Assembly (NCBI GenBank): GCA_937889795.1
Contig: CALBZH010000009.1
Span: 1 to 6,835, forward strand
Source: an uncultured Syntrophobacteraceae bacterium
GTDB taxonomy: Bacteria > Desulfobacterota > Syntrophobacteria > Syntrophobacterales > Syntrophobacteraceae
DNA: 6,835 nucleotides
Direction of reading: 5' to 3'
Shown here: piece by piece, positions 1-6,179 of the stretch
Layout: each line of letters begins with the position of its first letter
Position numbering within the stretch: position 1 is the stretch's first letter
Notes under the pieces: generated by a model
Seen by the model: only the letters and a program-made list of their open reading frames with translations
Told to the model about the DNA's origin: nothing
Databases searched by the model: none
Program-made: the position numbers and the translations under genes

Positions 1-1286
1 TGCTGCTCTCCCTGACCGCGGTCGGGGCCGAAGGCCACATGTTCGCCGCAACGTACCGGGTGGATCTGTTCTCTCAGGTCTTCAAGACCCTGCTGGCCAT
101 AGGTCTCTTTCTGGTCGTGAGTCTATGCGGTGAGATCCAGGATATCCGGGAAGGGGGCCGAACGGATTTCTATGCACTCCTGTTTGTGTGCACGCTGGCC
201 ATGATGATGCTCGTCAGCGCGGACCATCTGCTCGCCATGTACGTCTCACTCGAGCTTTCGAGTTACTCGCTCTACGTTTTGGTTGCCTTGAGAAGGGATC
301 AGGAGCTGGGGCTCGAGGCGGGAATCAAGTATTTCGTGGTCGGGATTTTCGCGTCCGCCTTCATGGTCTTCGGCCTGGCACTTCTGTATGGAACGGTGCA
401 CTCCGCCTACATCCCGGAAATCACGAAAAGCCTTCCGGGGATGATCAAACAGCCGGCGGTCATTTTCGGCCTGCTCCTGACGCTGAGCGGATTCTTTTTC
501 AAGCTGGCCATCTTCCCCTTCCACCACTGGGCCCCGGATGTGTACCAAGGGGCCATGAACCAGGTTTCGGCTTACATCGCGACGGCATCCAAGGTGGCCG
601 CCATCGCGGTCGTGATCAAGCTGGTGGCTGCGGCGGGGCAGGGGAGCTCGTATTTGACGCATGTCCTGGTGGTGCTGTCCATCGTATCCATGACCGTGGG
701 CAACCTGGCCGCCATCACCCAGCAGGACTTGAAACGTCTGTTAGCCTATTCGACGGTCGCTCATTCGGGGTACGTGCTGCTCGGCATCCTGAGCATGAAC
801 CGTGACGGCTATGCAGGGGCCGTCTTCTACGCCCTGTCCCTCCTGGTGATGAAGCTCACGGCATTCCTCGTGGTCGTGAAGGTGGCCTGTAACGGCAGAA
901 ACCCGCAGCTCGACGACCTCGCGGGCCTGCATCGCCGCTCGCCCTTGCTGGCGCTGGCGCTCATGGTCTCCCTATTCAGCCTCGCCGGCATCCCGCCGAC
1001 GATCGGGTTCGCGGGGAAGTTCCTGGTCTTCGTCGCGGCGATGGAGCGCGGGTATTTCACCCTCGTGGTGATCGCCATGGTCAATGTGGTGATTTCACTC
1101 TATTATTACTTATTGGTGATCAAGGCGGCCTACCTCCAGGAGCCCGCCGAGGCACAGCCCGCTCTCCGTCTGTCGCCGGCCATGAGCCTGCTGACGGGCG
1201 GTTTGATCGTGGCCATGGTACTCGGAGGCTTCTTCCCCAATCCGCTGATTGAGCTGGCCATTGCTGCATCAAAAGCCATCCTGTGA
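1..1286 (+). CDS. nuoN: NADH-quinone oxidoreductase subunit N (complex I, 5'-truncated by window edge)
   Basis: This is an antiporter-like membrane subunit of respiratory complex I, which couples quinone reduction to proton pumping across the cytoplasmic membrane. The reading frame is open from the first base, with leucine-rich sequence before the first ATG at 39. About 427 residues are visible against roughly 480 usual for the family, so the true start lies upstream. The whole visible part is hydrophobic helices typical of the proton-antiporter domain. Family landmarks are the LELSSYSLYVLVA helix with its glutamate at 252-254, KLAIFPFHHWAPDVYQGA with its lysine at 501-503, LKRLLAYSTVAHSGY with its lysine at 732-734, and LAGIPPTIGFAGKF with its lysine at 1017-1019. 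From memory of the family these match the charged channel residues, so the pump looks intact. One helix reads VMKLTAF where many NuoN proteins have an uncharged segment. nuoN is normally the last nuo gene, and the 123-base gap and new gene type that follow fit that. TGA stop at 1284-1286. Confidence 0.96.
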   Translation, partial: LLSLTAVGAEGHMFAATYRVDLFSQVFKTLLAIGLFLVVSLCGEIQDIREGGRTDFYALLFVCTLAMMMLVSADHLLAMYVSLELSSYSLYVLVALRRDQELGLEAGIKYFVVGIFASAFMVFGLALLYGTVHSAYIPEITKSLPGMIKQPAVIFGLLLTLSGFFFKLAIFPFHHWAPDVYQGAMNQVSAYIATASKVAAIAVVIKLVAAAGQGSSYLTHVLVVLSIVSMTVGNLAAITQQDLKRLLAYSTVAHSGYVLLGILSMNRDGYAGAVFYALSLLVMKLTAFLVVVKVACNGRNPQLDDLAGLHRRSPLLALALMVSLFSLAGIPPTIGFAGKFLVFVAAMERGYFTLVVIAMVNVVISLYYYLLVIKAAYLQEPAEAQPALRLSPAMSLLTGGLIVAMVLGGFFPNPLIELAIAASKAIL

Positions 1287-1397
1287 CGCCTGTCCTTCCG
1301 CAGCATATGCTCGTGAGCCCCACAATCTGCTCAAGATTTTCTCCCCATGACGCGACTCCGTCTACCAGGAGAGTCACTCGTTGGTCATCGCGTCGCG

Positions 1398-1405
1398 AAA
1401 GGAGA
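1398..1405 (+). promoter_or_regulatory. Ribosome binding site fixing the start of the B-box/TPR protein
   Basis: AAAGGAGA lies four bases before the ATG at 1410. It favours that start over the in-frame ATG at 1347, which has no comparable purine tract. The 21 residues between the two ATGs look like translated leader rather than protein. Confidence 0.75.
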
Positions 1406-1409
1406 AATC

Positions 1410-2921
1410 ATGAGCCAGAGAAGTCATTGCACGTATCATCCCACCAAGCCGGCCCACTTTCACTGCCCGCGGTGCGACGTGGAGCTTTGTGCTCAGTGCG
1501 TCGTCCGACGCTCGAAGACGGTTATGGGAAAAAGCTCCGGGGAGCTGCATTTCTGTCCGAAGTGCAACCTCCCGGTCGACGTGTTGAGCGTCGGCAGCTT
1601 CATCGATCCCTTCTGGACCAGGCTGCCTCGGTTTTTTGCCTACCCGCTTCAGCCGAGGCCCCTGCTGCTGATCGGAGTGATCGCGCTGGTCGGGCTGATA
1701 CTCCAGGATTTCAGGATTGTTCAGGTCATTCTTGGCGCTGTCATGGTCAAGTATGCCTACGCGGTGCTGCGGCGCACGGTGGAAGGGGACCTCACGGCTC
1801 CGGAGCTATCCTACGAGGTTCTCGGGACGGACTTGGGACAGGCTCTGAAGCAGGTCTTGCTGTTCATCGCCGTGGCTTTCATGGTCGGCCTGTCCTTCGG
1901 GGTTCTTGGGAAGGAGCTGGGCTATTTGTGCGTGTTTCTGGCAATCCTACTGGCTCCAGCCATGATCATCGTGCTGGCCATGACGGGGAGTGTCATGGCG
2001 GCCCTGAATCCGGTGTCGTTCACCACCCTGGCTTACCGGATCGGGTGGGGCTATCTTCTGATGTACCTGTTTCTTGCGTTGCTGATGGGTGCTCCGATGG
2101 CGCTGGCCATGACGCTCGGTAAGCTTCTACCCCCGACCGTGCTCGGTTTTCTCCACTCCGTCGCCAACCTGTATTACACCATCGTGGCTTATAATCTGAT
2201 GGGCTACGTCATGCTCCAGTATCACGAGGAAATCGGCTACGAAGTGACGGCTCGGGATTTCAAGGACCAAGCGCCCGTGCTGCTGAGCCAGCCCGCTCCT
2301 CCTGCGGACAAGCGGCATGAGACGGATACCATTTTGAATCAGGCGAGCATCATGATCAAGGACGGCCGCTTCGACGACGCCGCCGTCCTGATGCGTGATC
2401 GGTTGCGAACGTGCAGTGACGATCCCGTGCTTTGCGAGCGGTATTACACTCTCCTCAAGATCAGCCAACAGACCGAGGAACGGCTGCGCCACGCCGTTGA
2501 TTGGCTGGATCTGCTGGTGTCCGAGAACGAAAAAGAAACGGCTTTGGAGGTTTACAAGGAGTGTCTGTCCGCTGATCCCCAATTTGCGCCCCACTCCGAC
2601 GCGCTCTTCCGAATTGCCACGTGGTGCCTGGAAGCCGGGGACATCAAGGTTGGCATGAACGGCTTGGCGAAGCTCCTCAAGATCGCTCCAGACCACGCCT
2701 TGATCCCCAAAGCGCTCTACCTCTTCGGAAAGACTGCCTTCGAAAAGCTCCATGACGTCGACCGGGCCGAAAAGGCGCTCCTAGGCCTCCAACAGAAGTA
2801 CCCTGCCCATGAACTGGCCGAGCATGCCCGGAAGTTTCTCGATCAGATGAAGCGCCGGCAAGCGGCTGTTGCGCAGCGGTCGACGCCGCTTCCGGCCAAG
2901 GGAGAGTCTTTGCGCTATTAG
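1410..2921 (+). CDS. B-box-type zinc finger, multi-span membrane protein with C-terminal TPR domain
   Basis: This is a 503-residue protein of unknown function, probably a membrane scaffold or regulator. Residues 7-52 hold a zinc-finger pattern (C7, H10, C19, C22, C27, C30, then C49 and C52) resembling bacterial B-box-like fingers with the common opening C-x2-H-P. Residues about 83-270 contain roughly six hydrophobic helices (approximately 83-99, 103-120, 149-166, 170-195, 212-235, 250-270), resembling DUF4013/Yip1-like membrane domains. After a proline-rich linker near 289-299, residues about 306-477 form helical repeats of TPR type, for example the stretch around DAAVLMRDRL and the repeat ending in YPAHELAEHARKFL. 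A basic tail follows. The start is chosen for its strong ribosome binding site. The gene is 123 bases after nuoN on the same strand and could be read from the nuo promoter. It converges on a rhomboid gene whose C-terminus looks homologous. The zinc finger and membrane segments are seen; the family name of the membrane domain is tentative and the function is unknown. Confidence 0.85.
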   Translation: MSQRSHCTYHPTKPAHFHCPRCDVELCAQCVVRRSKTVMGKSSGELHFCPKCNLPVDVLSVGSFIDPFWTRLPRFFAYPLQPRPLLLIGVIALVGLILQDFRIVQVILGAVMVKYAYAVLRRTVEGDLTAPELSYEVLGTDLGQALKQVLLFIAVAFMVGLSFGVLGKELGYLCVFLAILLAPAMIIVLAMTGSVMAALNPVSFTTLAYRIGWGYLLMYLFLALLMGAPMALAMTLGKLLPPTVLGFLHSVANLYYTIVAYNLMGYVMLQYHEEIGYEVTARDFKDQAPVLLSQPAPPADKRHETDTILNQASIMIKDGRFDDAAVLMRDRLRTCSDDPVLCERYYTLLKISQQTEERLRHAVDWLDLLVSENEKETALEVYKECLSADPQFAPHSDALFRIATWCLEAGDIKVGMNGLAKLLKIAPDHALIPKALYLFGKTAFEKLHDVDRAEKALLGLQQKYPAHELAEHARKFLDQMKRRQAAVAQRSTPLPAKGESLRY

Positions 2922-2955
2922 GAGCCACCGGAGTCATTGCCACCCATGTGCCGTT

Positions 2956-2991
2956 GCCTCAAGGCCCCCTCCTGGAGAGGGGGCTTGAGGC
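2956..2991. terminator. Bidirectional terminator-like hairpin between convergent genes
   Basis: The arms are GCCTCAAG-g-CCCCCTC and GAGGGGG-CTTGAGGC around a five-base loop CTGGA. They make a 15-bp stem with a single bulged G. It begins 34 bases after the TAG-type stop of the upstream gene and ends 17 bases before the stop of the opposing rhomboid gene. No T-tract follows on either strand, so it is not a textbook intrinsic terminator. It may still stop both polymerases, act as an mRNA 3'-end stabiliser, or be a dispersed palindrome. Confidence 0.65.
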
Positions 2992-3008
2992 AGGATCGGC
3001 CCTGCACC

Positions 3009-4493
3009 TTAAGCGGCGGCCCCGAGTAATTCGTGGGCGATCCGAGATTCGGCGGATTCGGGAAAACGGCGGGCGAGAAGTCGTAGGCAGTCTTTGCCCT
3101 TGGCGGCATTTCCCGCACTGGTGTACGCCCGCGACAGGCTGAGGAGCAAGGTCGGTATCGTTGGAAGCTGGGGGGTGCTACGGATGAGGTGGCCGACGAT
3201 TTTGGTGGCGTCCTCGAGCAGGCCCCGCTGGGTGAAAGCGGCGCCGAGGCGAGACCACACGTCGGGAGGCAGCGACGGATGCTTCGAGAGCCTGCAGTAC
3301 TCCTGGTAAGTCTCGTAGAGGGCCTTGTGGCTCCGAGCATCACCAGTCTGGCTGAGGCGAAGAAGCAGCCGGGCCGCCGTCTTGTGGAATTCTTCCCGTT
3401 CGGGGCTCAACTTATCGATATTAAAAAGGTGCGTGAGGATCACCGGACTCTCCGGGTCGAGCTCGAGGGCCTGCTGCATCAGGACGCGCGCCGCCCCGAG
3501 ATCCAGCTCGGCGAGCTTCTGCAGGCCGGCCTCCACCAAGGAAGCAACCTTCTCCGAGCGCTCATCGTCCGCCGGATCGAGCTTCACTCCCCCGAAAAGC
3601 TTCTTCTGACCGAACCCCAGGACCGCTCCACTCACAAGGCCTCCGATGTGGGCCACATACGCCACATTGCTGACGCCGCCGCACAGGAGCTGAAAGATCT
3701 CATTGCCGATCCAGACAGGGAGCAGGAAGATGGCGCCCACTCGCGCATACCCGAAATAGAAGCCCAGAGAGTAGAAGATCTTGACCTTGGATCTTCCGTA
3801 GAGAACCGTGTAAGCGCCGATGATCCCTGAAATGGCTCCGGACGCTCCGACCAGCGGAACGGCACTGCTCCTGTAAACTAGGCCGAAGCACACCGCCGAA
3901 AGAACGCCGGTCACCAGGTAGATCACCAGGTAAACCGAGCGGTTGCCCGCGAGCTCAAGAATGCAGCCGACCAGCCACAGCAGGAGCATGTTCCCGATCA
4001 GGTGCATGACGCTTGCGTGAAGAAACATGTAGGTGAACAGGGTCAGGGGGCTCCAGACGGCCGGCTTGAAACCAAATTTGGAGCTGATCGTTTCGGACCG
4101 CAGCCGTTCCTGCTCGGCTTTGAGCCTGCGCCATTCAGCGTACTGCGGATCTTCGGGCGTGATGACTTGCCCGCTTTCCAGCTTCCGCATGAAATCCGCG
4201 TCGCTTGTCATGGCGCCGTATATCTGCGAAAAGGTCAACGGGTCGTCCAGGTTCTTGCCGGTCGCCGCCGGAATCTCGTGGCTTCGCCCGGTGGCCTTAA
4301 GGTGCTCAACGAATCGAGTGATCTCCATCCGCGCCAGGCCGGATTCCCTATAATGGGTCCAAAGCTTCTCGCCCCACTCAGCGTCTCCGGACTGGAGCCC
4401 GAAATACACGAAGCAGTTCACGAGGAGGAGCAGGATCGTCACGATCGGCGGGTTGCTCCAGCTTATTTTCTTTGTCATGGGTACGATCAGCAT
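3009..4493 (-). CDS. Rhomboid-family intramembrane serine protease with C-terminal TPR domain
   Basis: This is a 494-residue polytopic membrane protease that would cleave transmembrane substrates within the bilayer. The first helix spans about residues 16-34. An unusually long insert (about 35-148) follows, with a charged, probably coiled-coil part at 117-136. The rhomboid core follows: H159 and the H164-x3-N168 pair (MHLIGNM) in helix 2, the nucleophile S218 in GASGA (216-220), and the catalytic H282 in AHIGG. Helices lie near 150-176, 186-206, 212-232, 252-270 and 278-295, so the six-helix bacterial core seems complete and active. Residues about 310-490 form TPR-like helical repeats, predicted cytoplasmic if the N-terminus is inside. 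The start ATG at 4493 has AGGA seven bases upstream; a second ATG five codons in is possible, and an upstream TTG was judged unlikely. TAA stop at 3009-3011. The gene converges on the B-box/TPR gene and diverges from the DUF2845 gene. The substrate is unknown. Confidence 0.92.
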   Translation of the reverse strand: MLIVPMTKKISWSNPPIVTILLLLVNCFVYFGLQSGDAEWGEKLWTHYRESGLARMEITRFVEHLKATGRSHEIPAATGKNLDDPLTFSQIYGAMTSDADFMRKLESGQVITPEDPQYAEWRRLKAEQERLRSETISSKFGFKPAVWSPLTLFTYMFLHASVMHLIGNMLLLWLVGCILELAGNRSVYLVIYLVTGVLSAVCFGLVYRSSAVPLVGASGAISGIIGAYTVLYGRSKVKIFYSLGFYFGYARVGAIFLLPVWIGNEIFQLLCGGVSNVAYVAHIGGLVSGAVLGFGQKKLFGGVKLDPADDERSEKVASLVEAGLQKLAELDLGAARVLMQQALELDPESPVILTHLFNIDKLSPEREEFHKTAARLLLRLSQTGDARSHKALYETYQEYCRLSKHPSLPPDVWSRLGAAFTQRGLLEDATKIVGHLIRSTPQLPTIPTLLLSLSRAYTSAGNAAKGKDCLRLLARRFPESAESRIAHELLGAAA

Positions 4494-4904
4494 AACCGTG
4501 TCCTGTGGGTGCGCAATGAATCTCGACGCATGGGCGGATTCCGTTGACTGCAAGGGTGAGCATGCAAGCCACCAGGTATTTGGGATCGTTATCGGCTATT
4601 GCGTGATGAATCATGATCGGGTCGCGCTTTCAGGCAGACGGATTCGTCGATTGCGACGGGATGGAAAACCGGCCTTGAATGGGGGGGAGAATCGATTGAG
4701 GCGGGTGCAATTTTTCGGAGACGCGCCTACCCGGTGATCAGAAATCGTAACTTGAGCGGGGGGGACGCGAGGGCCGCGGCTTTCAGACCTTCGAGGAATC
4801 TTTTCCAGTCCTTGAGGTGGCTTGCCTCGTATTCCTGGTTATTTTGAAGGCATGGGCATTGCATCGATGGCGGGGATCGCGACTCTCGTCAAGGGGATAT
4901 CGTC
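4494..4904. other. Divergent intergenic region between rhomboid and DUF2845 genes
   Basis: This is 411 bases with no convincing gene. Both flanking genes start here and read outward, so it must contain the promoter of each unless one is transcribed from elsewhere. No good -35/-10 pair or sigma-54 site could be picked by eye on either strand. Two runs of seven G occur (4681-4687 and 4758-4764). A weak nested inverted repeat exists at about 4792-4837 (AGGAAT ... ATTCCT enclosing GAGG ... CCTC). Short open frames here have neither family resemblance nor a ribosome binding site. Confidence 0.5.
4501..4504 (-). promoter_or_regulatory. Ribosome binding site of the rhomboid gene
   Basis: AGGA on the minus strand lies seven bases before the ATG whose first base is 4493. 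It supports this start over the in-frame TTG at 4553 and over the internal ATG at 4478, neither of which shows a purine-rich site. Confidence 0.5.
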
Positions 4905-5288
4905 ATGAAGAAGCCACTGCTGATGATTACCGCCTTTCTGATCCTGGGACTTACTGCGACCGTTCTGGCTTCCAGCGGGTCCCGCACCTTTCAGTGCGGC
5001 ACTCGACTGGTGTACCTTGGTGATTCGAAAGGGGAAGTCCTGCGCAAATGCGGTTCTCCCTCGTGGGAGGACGGCTGGTACGAGGACCGGGTGGAAGCGC
5101 TCGCGGGGGCTAGGCCCTACACCACGAGGCCGACGGATCCCCTGGGAACGCGCATCCCGCTTTACTCTGTCCTTCGTGTTTGGGTGGACGAATGGACGTA
5201 TAACCCGGGACCTACACAATTCATGAGGACCTTGCGGTTCGAGAATGGCCGGCTTGTCAATATCGAGACAGGGGACTACGGCTATTGA
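4905..5288 (+). CDS. DUF2845 family secreted protein
   Basis: This is a 127-residue protein with a clear Sec signal peptide: basic MKK, a hydrophobic core at residues 5-21, and a likely signal peptidase I site after VLA at residue 22. The mature part of about 105 residues matches what I recall of the DUF2845 family: F-x-C-G near residue 29, LVYLGDSKGEVLRKCG-x-P at 35-52, a W-x-Y segment, and the end motif LRFENGRLVNIETGDYGY. Cysteines 31 and 49 are the only two in the mature chain and could form a disulfide in the periplasm. The function of the family is not known to me. AAGGGG eight bases before the ATG serves as ribosome binding site. The gene stands alone, divergent from the rhomboid gene and convergent with the HIT gene, with a hairpin 31 bases after its stop. 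Confidence 0.9.
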   Translation: MKKPLLMITAFLILGLTATVLASSGSRTFQCGTRLVYLGDSKGEVLRKCGSPSWEDGWYEDRVEALAGARPYTTRPTDPLGTRIPLYSVLRVWVDEWTYNPGPTQFMRTLRFENGRLVNIETGDYGY

Positions 5289-5319
5289 CGCATCGGTCTG
5301 GGCAATCGGATGAATCCCG

Positions 5320-5354
5320 GTCGACTCAAGCACGCGCCGTGTGCTTGAGTCGAC
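5320..5354. terminator. Perfect 14-bp hairpin after DUF2845 gene
   Basis: The arms GTCGACTCAAGCAC and GTGCTTGAGTCGAC are exact reverse complements around a seven-base loop. It lies 31 bases past the TGA of the DUF2845 gene and 151 bases past the stop of the opposing HIT gene. There is no T-tract on either side, so a terminator role is inferred from position and stem strength. The inner CTCAAG/CTTGAG is shared with the hairpin at 2956-2991. Confidence 0.65.
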
Positions 5355-5454
5355 GCGCGCCATGCCCAAGCACCTCGCATCCATAGCGATTGACTTCGCA
5401 CAAGCACACAGGGTAACGTTTTCCCGCCGATGCCCCTGCTGAAGCCTCCCTCAT

Positions 5455-5470
5455 CATCGGCCCACCGATG
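5455..5470 (-). terminator. Weak hairpin downstream of HIT gene
   Basis: CATCGG and CCGATG form a six-base-pair stem with a four-base loop, 35 bases downstream of the HIT stop as read on the minus strand. It has no T-tract. It is a possible terminator only because of where it lies. Confidence 0.25.
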
Positions 5471-5505
5471 GGGTGGCTCGGCCGGGTCTGAGTGTCCTTC
5501 CGAGC

Positions 5506-5919
5506 CTATTCCAACGTCGCCATGATTCTGCGATAGGTGGTCTGCAGATCACCGGTTGGGTAGGATTTGCCCGGCCAGGTTGTCATGAAGCCATCGTTTT
5601 CGTATCGCGGGATGAGGTGAAAATGAAGGTGGTCGATGAGTTGGCCGGCCGCCCGGTAATTGTTCTGGAGGAAGTTCAAGCCTTGGGCGCCAACGCCCTT
5701 GAAAACCGCCTTGCCGATTTTTTGCGCGATGGTCATGCAGGCACTGAGGGCTTCAGGATCGGCTTCGAAGAGGGTCGCGTAGTGAACCTTGGGGATCACC
5801 AGGACATGGCCCGGGTTGATGGGATTGATGTCCATGAAGCTGAGCACGAGATCGTCTTCATACAGCTTGGTGCTGGGAATCTCATTCCTGGCGATCTTGC
5901 AGAAGATGCACTGATCCAT
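5506..5919 (-). CDS. HIT family protein (histidine triad nucleotide hydrolase/transferase)
   Basis: This is a 137-residue cytoplasmic protein of the histidine triad superfamily. Such enzymes hydrolyse or transfer nucleoside monophosphates from dinucleoside polyphosphates, nucleotide sugars or adenylated conjugates. The catalytic motif H97-L-H99-F-H101-L-I sits in GQLIDHLHFHLIPR. The N-terminus MDQCIFCKI carries the C-x2-C pair (C4, C7) seen in zinc-binding HIT proteins, and H46 in PKVHYATL could contribute to that site. LSFMDINPINPGHVLVIPK is the typical first half of the fold. Length is normal for the Hint/HIT branch. The start at 5919 is set by the strong GGGAGGAG (5928-5935) eight bases upstream; the frame stays open to 6207, but that extension lacks family resemblance. 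The physiological substrate cannot be read from sequence. The gene is divergent from the flavoprotein gene. Confidence 0.94.
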   Translation of the reverse strand: MDQCIFCKIARNEIPSTKLYEDDLVLSFMDINPINPGHVLVIPKVHYATLFEADPEALSACMTIAQKIGKAVFKGVGAQGLNFLQNNYRAAGQLIDHLHFHLIPRYENDGFMTTWPGKSYPTGDLQTTYRRIMATLE

Positions 5920-5927
5920 GTGGTATT

Positions 5928-5935
5928 CTCCTCCC
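5928..5935 (-). promoter_or_regulatory. Strong ribosome binding site of the HIT gene
   Basis: On the minus strand GGGAGGAG lies eight bases before the ATG at 5919. This decides the start, because the same frame runs open for a further 96 codons upstream. Confidence 0.75.
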
Positions 5936-5999
5936 TCAAGAAACCCTTGTTCACGGATGCTGGAATCGGACGGACGATGAAGCGCAGGGAAGCTTCGAT

Positions 6000-6020
6000 C
6001 CGCTCCCGGGACGGGAGCGG
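6000..6020. other. Perfect 8-bp hairpin in the HIT/flavoprotein divergent spacer
   Basis: The arms CCGCTCCC and GGGAGCGG surround the five-base loop GGGAC, 81 bases upstream of the HIT start and 160 bases upstream of the flavoprotein start. It could be an operator-like palindrome or an RNA stem in a leader. The rest of the 260-base spacer (5920-6179) shows no recognisable promoter pair; an AT-richer patch near 6040-6055 is the likeliest place for one. Confidence 0.35.
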
Positions 6021-6163
6021 TCACCCACCTCCGAGGTCCGATTAAACTAGCAAACGCATGAAGGCATGTAAAGGACGGCCATGGCGCGACGCCGTGAGTC
6101 GCCCCCATGCACTCGAAGCAAGGGACACGGAGGGCTTGAATCAACACTGCCTCACCGAATAGA

Positions 6164-6170
6164 AAAGGAG
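6164..6170 (+). promoter_or_regulatory. Ribosome binding site of the flavoprotein gene
   Basis: AAAGGAG lies nine bases before the ATG at 6180. It supports this start over the in-frame ATG at 6081, whose extra 33 residues are basic, low in hydrophobics and precede the conserved flavodoxin-fold first strand. Confidence 0.7.
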
Positions 6171-6179
6171 TGGCCCAAG

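Noticed and set aside
188..805. Second open frame inside nuoN
   Set aside because: It is an overlapping frame in a conserved membrane gene. The product lacks hydrophobic helices and family motifs.
1308..1317. Ten-base palindrome near AGCATATGCT after nuoN
   Set aside because: It has no loop and is too short for a terminator, and no T-tract follows.
1347..1409. Earlier in-frame ATG for the B-box/TPR protein
   Set aside because: There is no ribosome binding site at 1347, while a strong one precedes 1410, and the zinc finger starts directly after the latter.
1283..2122. Plus-strand open frame of 279 codons whose GTG overlaps the nuoN stop as GTGA
   Set aside because: The overlap looks operon-like, but the frame runs through the B-box/TPR gene in another frame. 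Its product is arginine- and glycine-rich with no family resemblance, typical of a GC-rich shadow frame.
3189..3830. Plus-strand frame of 213 codons opposite the rhomboid gene
   Set aside because: It is antisense to the well-supported protease coding sequence and has no recognisable motif, so it is a codon-bias shadow.
4494..4553. TTG start extending the rhomboid by 20 residues
   Set aside because: The site lacks a ribosome binding sequence. The ATG at 4493 has AGGA at proper spacing, and the extension shows nothing conserved.
4839..5384. Minus-strand frame of 181 codons opposite the DUF2845 gene
   Set aside because: It covers a gene with a clear signal peptide and family motifs on the other strand and shows no domain of its own.
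6058..6162. Short plus-strand frame of 34 codons ending just before the flavoprotein ribosome binding site, a possible leader peptide
   Set aside because: There is no ribosome binding site upstream of its ATG, and no regulatory codon run or attenuator hairpin pair follows it.
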